From: Gammaproteobacteria bacterium
Lineage (GTDB): Bacteria > Pseudomonadota > Gammaproteobacteria > Enterobacterales > Kangiellaceae
Assembly: GCA_013372875.1 (NCBI GenBank)
Contig: JABXIW010000119.1
Location: 1 to 6,274 of the forward strand
Length of the DNA: 6,274 nucleotides
Reading direction: 5' to 3'
Within the stretch, counting starts at the first letter, position 1. Every line of letters begins with the position of its first letter. The position numbers were made by a program, and so were the translations under genes. Below, in pieces: positions 1 through 4,778 of this stretch. Below the pieces are notes generated by a model that searched no databases, was not told the DNA's origin, and saw nothing but the letters and a program-made list of their open reading frames with translations.

Positions 1-548
1 ATCGCGAAAACGAAGGCGATATCATTTATTCAGTCGAGCACCTCACCAACGAGCAAATGGCGTTGATGATCCGCGAATGTAGCGGCATCGTTTGTTTATG
101 TTTAACAGACGCTCAAGCAGACAAACTGGAACTGCCTCCAATGGTGGTAAACAACAACAGCGCGAACCAAACTGCATTTACGGTTTCTATTGAAGCGAAA
201 GTTGGCGTAACAACGGGGGTTTCAGCAGCAGATCGCGTGACGACCATTAAAACGGCGGCAAACCCGCATGCGAAACCTGAAGATCTTGCTCGCCCGGGTC
301 ACGTATTCCCTCTTCGTGCACGTCCAGGTGGTGTAATGACTCGTCGTGGTCATACGGAAGGTACGATTGATTTGATGCAAATGGCAGGGCTTCAACCTGC
401 TGGCGTACTGTGTGAAGTGACCAATCCAGATGGTACGATGGCAAAAGCACCGGATATCGTTGCATTTGGTCGCCTGCACAACATGCCTGTACTGACTATC
501 GAAGACATGGTCGCGTACCGTAATCAGTTCGATTTGAAGCTGGCATAA
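1..548 (+). CDS. ribB: 3,4-dihydroxy-2-butanone-4-phosphate synthase (5' end cut off by window)
   Basis: This cytoplasmic enzyme converts ribulose 5-phosphate to 3,4-dihydroxy-2-butanone 4-phosphate plus formate, supplying the four-carbon unit of riboflavin. The first complete codon is base 3, inside the family's DRENEGD metal/substrate loop (RENEGD is visible). Further signatures follow: [10 protein letters not shown], the FTVSIEA / [11 protein letters not shown] block, [23 protein letters not shown] and [14 protein letters not shown]. The 181 visible residues plus the 36 that precede this point in E. coli RibB give 217, the E. coli length, so only the N-terminus is missing. No GTP cyclohydrolase II domain follows, so this is the stand-alone RibB and not a RibBA fusion. 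An ATG at base 57 is internal and is not the start. From family knowledge, stand-alone ribB in Vibrio often has an upstream FMN riboswitch; that region lies outside the window. Confidence 0.97.
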   Translation, partial: RENEGDIIYSVEHLTNEQMALMIRECSGIVCLCLTDAQADKLELPPMVVNNNSANQTAFTVSIEAKVGVTTGVSAADRVTTIKTAANPHAKPEDLARPGHVFPLRARPGGVMTRRGHTEGTIDLMQMAGLQPAGVLCEVTNPDGTMAKAPDIVAFGRLHNMPVLTIEDMVAYRNQFDLKLA

Positions 549-564
549 AAATTCAAAGCACATT

Positions 565-594
565 AAAAAGCCGCGTATTTGAGCGGCTTTTTTT
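565..594 (+). terminator. Rho-independent terminator of ribB
   Basis: A perfect 10-bp stem (AAAAAGCCGC at 565-574 with GCGGCTTTTT at 583-592) encloses an 8-base loop and runs into seven T's (588-594). It starts 16 bases after the ribB stop, so ribB ends its transcription unit here and the next gene needs its own promoter. Confidence 0.93.
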
Positions 595-653
595 GATCGA
601 TTCCCTTTACGTTTGAGTAGTTATACTTACTTCAAAACAAAAGGAACGACATC

Positions 654-1199
654 ATGAAAGGATTACTGAAACTCGCCGCGTACCTTGGCATTATCTCCAT
701 GAGTTCGTTTGCTCTTGCGTCTGAGTGCCCCGACATTCTGCAAGGCAAACAGCGCATGTTAAATTCAACAGAAGAAATTGAGCTTTGTGAAGTATTCAAA
801 GGGAAAACATTGCTCGTCGTAAACACTGCCAGCCAATGCGGTTTTACACCTCAATATGAGCAACTAGAAACGCTATACCAAACTTACAAAGATAAAAACT
901 TCGCAGTCATCGGTTTTCCCAGTAACGATTTTCGACAAGACAAAGGAAGCGAAGAAAATACCGCAAAGATCTGCTATCTCGACTACGGCGTGACGTTCCC
1001 TATGATGGCTCGAAGCTCTGTGTTGGGCAACGATGCCAACCCTGTCTTTTCTGAAATCAGCATTCAAGCCGGTGTGACTCCGAAGTGGAACTTTTACAAG
1101 TTTCTCATCAGTAAAGAAGGCAAAGTCATCGCCACATTTCCAAGCTCAACCTCTCCGACGAGTACTACGCTTACTAATATGATTGAGCAACAACTTTAG
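654..1199 (+). CDS. Exported glutathione peroxidase-family thiol peroxidase
   Basis: Thioredoxin-fold peroxidase of the GPx family (181 aa), expected to reduce H2O2 or organic hydroperoxides. Residues 1-22 form a signal peptide (MKGLLK, hydrophobic core, FALA then SECP), placing the mature protein in the periplasm. The Cys-type catalytic tetrad is complete: Cys62 in NTASQCGFTPQYE, Gln95 in FPSNDFRQD and Trp145-Asn146 in PKWNFYKFLI. Cys107 (ICYLDYGVTFP) sits where 2-Cys, thioredoxin-type GPx enzymes keep the resolving cysteine. The FPCNQF cysteine is Ser90. Cys25 and Cys45 flank the mature N-terminus and could form a structural disulfide. The start is fixed by AAGGAA at 641-646, seven bases before ATG. 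The gene is coupled to the downstream DUF3429 gene. Fold and family are very likely; substrate and reductant (thioredoxin-like or glutathione) are not shown by the sequence. Confidence 0.93.
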   Translation: MKGLLKLAAYLGIISMSSFALASECPDILQGKQRMLNSTEEIELCEVFKGKTLLVVNTASQCGFTPQYEQLETLYQTYKDKNFAVIGFPSNDFRQDKGSEENTAKICYLDYGVTFPMMARSSVLGNDANPVFSEISIQAGVTPKWNFYKFLISKEGKVIATFPSSTSPTSTTLTNMIEQQL

Positions 1200-1202
1200 G
1201 AG
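1198..1202 (+). promoter_or_regulatory. Shine-Dalgarno overlapping the peroxidase stop; sets the DUF3429 start
   Basis: AGGAG here shares its first two bases with the TAG stop of the peroxidase gene (1197-1199) and lies seven bases before ATG 1210. This favours ATG 1210 over the upstream in-frame TTG at 1183, which lies inside the preceding gene, and implies translational coupling. Confidence 0.75.
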
Positions 1203-1209
1203 TGCAGTT

Positions 1210-1656
1210 ATGGTCACGACACGTTTAACCATGTTACGCCTTGGGTACTTGGGCTTAGTGCCTTTTCTGTTCAGCTTGCTGCTTATCGTGTCTGACACCA
1301 CCTTATTTAACCTAAGCGGCCAACAATTTTTTATTGCCTACAGCGCCGTTATCTTGAGTTTTCTATCGGGAGTGCTCTGGGGAAATGGTATCGACCATTA
1401 CTACCACCGCTTGAGCCGTAATATCCTAGTTCTCAGTAATTTGTTTGTTTTGCTTGCGTGGGGTGCCTTGTTACAAGGGAATACACATTACATCGCGGCA
1501 ATATTGTTGCTCGCAACCGGATACGCTGCCGTTTGGTATGCAGAAAAGCTGATACGGAATGTCGAACTGGAAGTTGATCCCAAAGGCTATCAAGGCATGA
1601 GGAATAAGCTCACCTGTGGCGTCATTTTGATGCATGGATTGGTTTTGATTGCATAA
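1210..1656 (+). CDS. DUF3429-type inner-membrane protein
   Basis: A 148-residue multi-pass membrane protein resembling the DUF3429 family (function unknown). The N-terminal LGYLGLVPFLFSLLL, the FLSGVLWG motif at 51-58 and the C-terminal YQGMRNKLT before a last hydrophobic segment match that family as I recall it. Five hydrophobic segments are visible, at roughly 8-28, 40-59, 70-89, 93-111 and 134-148, with the longest polar stretch at 112-133 (AEKLIRNVELEVDPKGYQG). The start is ATG 1210, chosen for its Shine-Dalgarno. Only 10 bases separate it from the peroxidase stop, so the two genes are almost certainly cotranscribed. No catalytic motif is visible, and the pairing with an exported peroxidase does not by itself assign a function. 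No hairpin followed by T's is seen after it, so its transcript may run on into the next gene. Confidence 0.85.
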   Translation: MVTTRLTMLRLGYLGLVPFLFSLLLIVSDTTLFNLSGQQFFIAYSAVILSFLSGVLWGNGIDHYYHRLSRNILVLSNLFVLLAWGALLQGNTHYIAAILLLATGYAAVWYAEKLIRNVELEVDPKGYQGMRNKLTCGVILMHGLVLIA

Positions 1657-1796
1657 TCTGGTCTGTCCAGTACTCAGATCACAAAACCAATTAACCCATA
1701 TAAAACATTGTTCATTTCGTGAATACACATACATTTTGAACACCGTTTTGTTTTAAAGTAGCGCAAACCTACATATATATGCCCATAAACATTCAC

Positions 1797-1802
1797 AAAG
1801 GA
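1797..1802 (+). promoter_or_regulatory. Shine-Dalgarno deciding the start of the small exported protein
   Basis: AAAGGA lies one base from ATG 1804, which is too close, and seven bases from the in-frame ATG 1810, which is ideal spacing. Translation therefore most likely begins at 1810. Confidence 0.6.
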
Positions 1803-1809
1803 TATGAAT

Positions 1810-2055
1810 ATGTTTTTCCGCAAACTACTGTTTAGTACTGCAATTATCAATGCGACTTCTGGCTGCGTTTCTTACCAAGCGCAACAAGCTGCCACTCAAA
1901 CAGTAAACAACACGGGCATTGTTCTCACCAATGTGGTGAAAAACACCATCGCACAACCGTGCAATGTCGCTATAACCGTTGCTAGCTTGTTTTATCCGCA
2001 CGCGATATTCATGACTAGCGTACCAACTCAAGCTTGTACAACCGTACTGAGATAA
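1810..2055 (+). CDS. Small exported or lipoprotein-like protein, function unknown
   Basis: I do not recognise this 81-residue protein. It begins with a short signal-like segment (MFFRKLLFSTAIINATSGC) ending in TSGC. Gly at -1 and Ser at -2 fit a lipobox with Cys19 as the lipidated residue, but Thr at -3 replaces the usual Leu/Val/Ile, so lipidation is uncertain. The mature part is rich in Gln, Thr, Asn and Val (QAQQAATQTVNNTGIVLTNVV) and has two more cysteines, Cys51 (AQPCN) and Cys76 (TQACT), which could form a disulfide. A hydrophobic patch at about 52-70 is too broken up to call a membrane helix. The gene has a good Shine-Dalgarno and its own terminator, which supports it being real. It converges on dsbA. 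ATG 1804, two codons upstream, is an alternative start. Confidence 0.7.
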   Translation: MFFRKLLFSTAIINATSGCVSYQAQQAATQTVNNTGIVLTNVVKNTIAQPCNVAITVASLFYPHAIFMTSVPTQACTTVLR

Positions 2056-2062
2056 CGAATTC

Positions 2063-2095
2063 AAAAAAATGGCGACCACTTGGCCGCCATTTTTC
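2063..2095. terminator. Bidirectional terminator between the small protein gene and dsbA
   Basis: A perfect 10-bp stem (AAAAATGGCG at 2065-2074 with CGCCATTTTT at 2085-2094) has a 10-base loop. On + it ends in five T's; on the minus strand the A-run at 2063-2069 gives seven T's. It lies 9 bases past the + gene stop and 13 bases past the dsbA stop, so it serves both convergent genes, probably better in the dsbA direction. Confidence 0.9.
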
Positions 2096-2107
2096 ATTTC
2101 TTTTAAT

Positions 2108-2707
2108 TTATAGCGTTAGCAGATAGTTCACCAATTCGCTGTACTCGGCATAGCTACGGACTTCATTAGGAATAACGATGTACTTGTTATTCACAACGAC
2201 GCCAGGAACGCCGGTCAGAGTACTCTCTTTGAACTGCTTATCGAAACGCTTTTGCATCGAACTAACCGCAAAGCTGTTGTACGCCGCGTCAAATTTGTTG
2301 CCATCGACACCGTTGTCCGTGAAGACTTTCTTTAACTCGTCTTCGTTTTTCGGTGCTTGGCGCTTTTGATGAATTTGCTCGAACATCGCAGGCACCATTT
2401 TATCTTCAACGCCTAGCGATACCATGGTTGCGTAGGATTTTGCCATTGGCACTGCCATGTCTGCGCCCATAAACGCCACGTGCACTTTTTCAAAGCGTGC
2501 TTCTTTTGGCAAAGCCGGTTTTAAGTTTTCAATCACAGATTCAAACTTATAACAGTGTGGGCAGTAAAACGAAAAAAACTCTGTAACGGTTGGTTTAGTC
2601 GCTTTCTCAACGTCCAACACTTTGTAGTGTTTACCTTCTTCAAATTGAGCAGCGTGAGCGCTGAAAGCCAGTAAAAGTGTGCTGCATAGTGCAAGTAATT
2701 TCTTCAT
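2108..2707 (-). CDS. dsbA: Periplasmic thiol:disulfide oxidoreductase DsbA
   Basis: DsbA donates disulfides to secreted proteins in the periplasm and is reoxidised by DsbB. The 199-residue precursor has a clear signal peptide ([19 protein letters not shown], cut after residue 19); the mature N-terminus AQFEEGKHY parallels E. coli AQYEDGKQY. The active site is Cys49-Pro-His-Cys52 within [13 protein letters not shown], and the cis-proline loop is TGVPGVVVN (Val167-Pro168). A helical insert lies between them, as in DsbA proper. Length is normal. The start at 2707 is chosen because AAGGAA (2716-2721 on the complement) is eight bases away and the signal peptide begins there; an upstream in-frame start at 2728 has no such support. 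It lies 82 bases downstream of a small exported Cys/His protein gene on the same strand. The usual rdoA (yihE) partner of enterobacterial and Vibrio dsbA is not adjacent. Confidence 0.95.
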   Translation of the reverse strand: MKKLLALCSTLLLAFSAHAAQFEEGKHYKVLDVEKATKPTVTEFFSFYCPHCYKFESVIENLKPALPKEARFEKVHVAFMGADMAVPMAKSYATMVSLGVEDKMVPAMFEQIHQKRQAPKNEDELKKVFTDNGVDGNKFDAAYNSFAVSSMQKRFDKQFKESTLTGVPGVVVNNKYIVIPNEVRSYAEYSELVNYLLTL

Positions 2708-2723
2708 TGTTTGTTTTCCTTCG

Positions 2724-2771
2724 GGCACAACGGTGCCGTTTAAAATATAGCTAAGAGCCAGCTAGTGCTGG
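2724..2771 (-). other. Two short hairpins in the dsbA leader
   Basis: Between the upstream gene and dsbA are two perfect 5-bp, 4-base-loop inverted repeats: GGCAC/GTGCC (2724-2728 with 2733-2737) and CCAGC/GCTGG (2758-2762 with 2767-2771). Neither is followed by a T-run on the minus strand, so they do not look like terminators. The first ends two bases before the dsbA Shine-Dalgarno and could affect ribosome access. Significance is unproven. Confidence 0.35.
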
Positions 2772-2789
2772 AGATAAATAAAGAAGAAA

Positions 2790-3164
2790 TCAAACAATCG
2801 GAGGTCGGTAAGGCTTATAAACCACAACAACGGCTTTTTCAGTAGGAAGCTTATCAATAAGCGCCAAGCTATAAGGCAGTAGCATCAAGCCATTTTGCGA
2901 CAAAGTCGTGGGAATTTTCACAATGCAAGAAGAGCTGCAACTGGTGTGCGACTTTTGCCCTTTTTCCATCATGTGTTCTTTGTGGTGCGGCTCAACACAA
3001 TCTGTATTTACGCCGAGTTTTTCTTGAAGTGCAGTTTGCTGCATGGGAAAGCTTTGTGCTTCTATTGATGCTGTCGATGCTTGAACGCTCGATGAAACAC
3101 TGGTTAGCAGCATAGCCACCAAACAAACCAGAGTAGTCATCAATGTACGATTCAACTTCAACAT
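2790..3164 (-). CDS. Exported small protein with Cys/His/Met cluster, function unknown
   Basis: I do not recognise this 124-residue protein. It has a convincing Sec signal peptide (MLKLNRTLMTTLVCLVAMLL then TSVSSSVQAS, probable cut after Ala29). The mature protein, about 95 residues, carries a possible metal-binding cluster: Cys56, His60, His61, His64, Met65, Met66, His73, Cys76 and Cys80. A hydrophobic Leu-rich stretch (about 93-103) and a basic, Pro-containing tail ending VYKPYRPPIV follow. Cys/His-bearing small exported proteins such as the DUF2946/CopL group look broadly similar, but I cannot claim membership. The start at 3164 is chosen for GAAGAA seven bases upstream on the complement; an in-frame ATG at 3185 would put polar residues before the signal. 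With three cysteines after the signal, it could be a substrate of the DsbA encoded 82 bases downstream, and the two may be cotranscribed. Confidence 0.8.
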   Translation of the reverse strand: MLKLNRTLMTTLVCLVAMLLTSVSSSVQASTASIEAQSFPMQQTALQEKLGVNTDCVEPHHKEHMMEKGQKSHTSCSSSCIVKIPTTLSQNGLMLLPYSLALIDKLPTEKAVVVVYKPYRPPIV

Positions 3165-3193
3165 ATCAATTTCTTCACAACACACTGATTTTC

Positions 3194-3221
3194 ATCATAC
3201 AGAAAGATCATATTCATACAA
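3194..3221 (-). promoter_or_regulatory. Possible promoter for the Cys/His protein-dsbA unit
   Basis: On the minus strand, TTGTAT (3216-3221) and TATGAT (3194-3199) are 16 bases apart. The -10 matches the sigma-70 consensus at five of six positions; the -35 at only three. Predicted initiation near 3187 gives a leader of about 23 bases before the start codon at 3164. Confidence 0.4.
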
Positions 3222-3283
3222 GTTTGAAGCACGAAGAGTACACGGTTATTTCACGAGCTATACCAGCATGAATCCGATAACGC

Positions 3284-3312
3284 TTGAAATACTTATGAAA
3301 CACGAGTAATAG
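3284..3312 (+). promoter_or_regulatory. Possible promoter for the glycogen-binding-domain gene
   Basis: TTGAAA (3284-3289, five of six consensus positions) is followed at 17 bases by TAATAG (3307-3312, a weak -10). It lies 35 bases before ATG 3347 in the divergent spacer, and no other gene precedes it on this strand nearby. Confidence 0.35.
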
Positions 3313-3346
3313 TTAGAGCAGTTTTTGTACTAACAAGGAAAGATTC

Positions 3347-3643
3347 ATGCTTAAAAAGAGATTTTTCAAAACTAAAGATGAAGTTGAAGTCACTTTTGAA
3401 CTCGATAAAAAACAATGGGAATCCATTAAAATCGCTGGAGATTTTAATGACTGGCAACCAGAGCCAATGAAACTGGTGAAAAAAAGCGGCCAATTTAAGT
3501 TCAAAACACGTCTACCCAAAGAGCAACACATCCAATTTCGTTATCTCCTCGATGAAGTTGAATGGGAGAACGATCCTCAAGCAGATGCTTACGTTCCAAA
3601 TGGCTTTGGTAGCGACAACAGCGTTGTTTGCACCGTTGAATAA
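3347..3643 (+). CDS. Stand-alone glycogen-binding (CBM48 / isoamylase early-set) domain protein
   Basis: This 98-residue cytoplasmic protein consists of one immunoglobulin-like early-set domain of the type found at the N-terminus of glycogen branching and debranching enzymes and in the AMPK beta subunit. Against the AMPK glycogen-binding domain, the sugar-binding positions line up: Trp36 in AGDFNDW (AMPK Trp100), Arg65 in FRYLLD (Lys126), Trp73 in EWENDP (Trp133), then Phe87, Ser89 and Asn91 in GFGSDNSVV (Leu146, Thr148, Asn150). No catalytic or kinase-partner domain is attached, and the reading frame has clear start and stop signals: AAGGAA at 3335-3340, six bases before ATG, and a terminator 64 bases after the stop. 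It is thus a complete single-domain protein and not a fragment. It probably binds glycogen or alpha-glucan; any enzyme it serves is not encoded nearby. Confidence 0.88.
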   Translation: MLKKRFFKTKDEVEVTFELDKKQWESIKIAGDFNDWQPEPMKLVKKSGQFKFKTRLPKEQHIQFRYLLDEVEWENDPQADAYVPNGFGSDNSVVCTVE

Positions 3644-3707
3644 GTGGTAACTTTGATGGGTTGATTAGTGCGGATTTCACCGTAGTAACAGCGCATTCAT
3701 CTCACTT

Positions 3708-3731
3708 AAGGCGCACGATTTGCGCCTTTTT
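3708..3731 (+). terminator. Rho-independent terminator after the glycogen-binding-domain gene
   Basis: AAGGCGCA (3708-3715) pairs perfectly with TGCGCCTT (3721-3728) around a 5-base loop, ending in five T's (3727-3731). It separates the CBM48 gene from the SDR gene. Confidence 0.9.
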
Positions 3732-3796
3732 CCTACCAATAAGACAAACTCAAGCAGCAATTATTGTTGCCAGTGAACAACAGAGTTTTACCTAAA

Positions 3797-3810
3797 GTGA
3801 TATATATCAA
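3797..3810 (+). promoter_or_regulatory. FNR-box-like palindrome upstream of the SDR gene
   Basis: GTGAT-ATAT-ATCAA matches the FNR/Anr consensus TTGAT-N4-ATCAA at nine of ten half-site positions; the inner 12 bases (3798-3809) are a perfect palindrome. It fits the CRP consensus less well (seven of ten). It lies 73 bases before the SDR start codon. A candidate -10 (TAGTAT, 3826-3831) would put its centre near -34, not the canonical class II -41.5, so whether it would activate or repress is open. Confidence 0.45.
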
Positions 3811-3882
3811 CAAAAGTTATTTCCTTAGTATGAGTCCATCGCAGCAGACCGCTGCTTTCAACGAAAACTGAGGAAGTAACAA

Positions 3883-4602
3883 ATGAAAAAACTGGTTGTT
3901 ATTACTGGTGCAAGTTCAGGTATTGGTGAAGCTATCGCACGTCGTTTTAGTGAAGAAGGCCACCCTCTCCTTCTTGTGGCTCGTCGCGTAGAACGTTTAG
4001 AAGCACTAAATTTACCAAACACCTTATGTGAAAAAGTCGATGTCACTGACCAAGCGAGTTTGATAACAGCGATTGAAAAAGCAGAAGCTCAATTTGGTCC
4101 AACTGACGTGCTAGTCAACAATGCGGGTGTAATGTTGCTTGGTCAGATCGACACGCAGGACGCCGCTGAATGGAAGCGTATGTTCGACGTTAACGTGCTT
4201 GGTTTGCTTAATGGTATGCACTCCGTACTTGCATCAATGAAAGCGCGCAATAGTGGCACAATAATCAACATCAGCTCTATTGCAGGTAAAAAGACGTTCC
4301 CTGACCACGCTGCATATTGTGGGACTAAGTTCGCAGTTCATGCAATTTCAGAAAATGTGCGCGAAGAAGTGGCCGCATCAAATGTGCGTGTTACGACTAT
4401 TGCACCGGGCGCAGTAGAGACGGAACTGCTTTCTCACACCACCTCCCAAGACATTAAAGATGGATACGATGCTTGGAAAGTGGATATGGGTGGTGTACTC
4501 GCCGCAGACGATGTCGCGCGTGCAGTAATGTTCGCTTACCAACAACCACAAAATGTCTGTATCCGAGAAATTGCGCTCGCGCCGACCAAGCAGCAACCAT
4601 AA
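3883..4602 (+). CDS. Short-chain dehydrogenase/reductase (classical SDR, probably NADP-dependent)
   Basis: Cytoplasmic NAD(P)-dependent oxidoreductase of the classical SDR family, 239 residues (usual size about 250). Visible in order: the cofactor motif TGASSGIG (8-15); Arg34-Arg35 at the end of the second beta strand, which favours NADP(H); Asp53-Val54 contacting the adenine; NNAG (79-82); and the catalytic tetrad Asn104 (DVNVLG), Ser132 (NISSIAG), Tyr145 and Lys149 (YCGTK). APGAVET (174-180) holds the nicotinamide side. The overall pattern resembles the YdfG / COG4221 group of broad-range hydroxy-acid and carbonyl reductases, but the substrate cannot be read from the sequence. The start is supported by GAGGAA at 3870-3875, seven bases before ATG. 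The gene is monocistronic, bounded by terminators on both sides, with an FNR-like palindrome upstream that hints at oxygen-dependent control. Confidence 0.94.
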   Translation: MKKLVVITGASSGIGEAIARRFSEEGHPLLLVARRVERLEALNLPNTLCEKVDVTDQASLITAIEKAEAQFGPTDVLVNNAGVMLLGQIDTQDAAEWKRMFDVNVLGLLNGMHSVLASMKARNSGTIINISSIAGKKTFPDHAAYCGTKFAVHAISENVREEVAASNVRVTTIAPGAVETELLSHTTSQDIKDGYDAWKVDMGGVLAADDVARAVMFAYQQPQNVCIREIALAPTKQQP

Positions 4603-4631
4603 TCTGGTGACAACTTAATTTCCCATATACT

Positions 4632-4672
4632 AAGCAAACGATTTGTTCTATATCAAAACGTTTGCTTTTTTT
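4632..4672 (+). terminator. Rho-independent terminator of the SDR gene
   Basis: AAGCAAACG (4632-4640) pairs perfectly with CGTTTGCTT (4659-4667). After an A-A mismatch the stem continues with TTTG/CAAA (4642-4645 with 4654-4657), leaving an 8-base loop. Seven T's (4666-4672) follow. Confidence 0.9.
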
Positions 4673-4716
4673 ATATTATTAACTCATCGGATAACCTTAT
4701 TCTTTACAAGCTTTAT

Positions 4717-4745
4717 TTGAAATAACTCGCAAATTTGTTTAACTT
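4717..4745 (+). promoter_or_regulatory. Possible promoter for the two-component operon
   Basis: TTGAAA (4717-4722) and TAACTT (4740-4745) are spaced 17 bases apart. The -35 is good and the -10 weak. Predicted initiation around 4752 lies beyond the GTG at 4749, which would exclude that codon as a start and favour ATG 4779 with a leader of about 27 bases. Confidence 0.3.
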
Positions 4746-4778
4746 TCAGTGATATCAAATACAGCACACATCACTTAC

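Noticed and set aside
222..563. Open frames on the minus strand across ribB
   Set aside because: They lie antisense to a strongly conserved gene, have no ribosome site, cross the ribB terminator, and encode low-complexity shadow sequence.
593..627. Candidate promoter for the peroxidase gene (TATACT at 622-627)
   Set aside because: The -10 is acceptable, but no -35 lies at 16-18 bases; the closest TTGATC is 23 bases away and overlaps the terminator T-run. A promoter must exist here, but I cannot fix it.
1656..1679. Hairpin after the DUF3429 gene (CTGG/CCAG, or ATCTG/CAGAT)
   Set aside because: Short, mutually exclusive stems with no T-run, so not called as a terminator.
1471..1743. Minus-strand open frame over the end of the DUF3429 gene
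   Set aside because: Antisense to a recognisable membrane protein, with no ribosome site or family resemblance.
1701..1796. Promoter for the small exported protein gene
   Set aside because: Several AT-rich hexamers can be paired (for example TTGTTT at 1748 with TACATA at 1770), but none stands out from the background of this AT-rich spacer.
3230..3305. CACGA repeated three times in the divergent spacer
   Set aside because: Five-base matches at irregular spacing (3230, 3252, 3301) are expected by chance.
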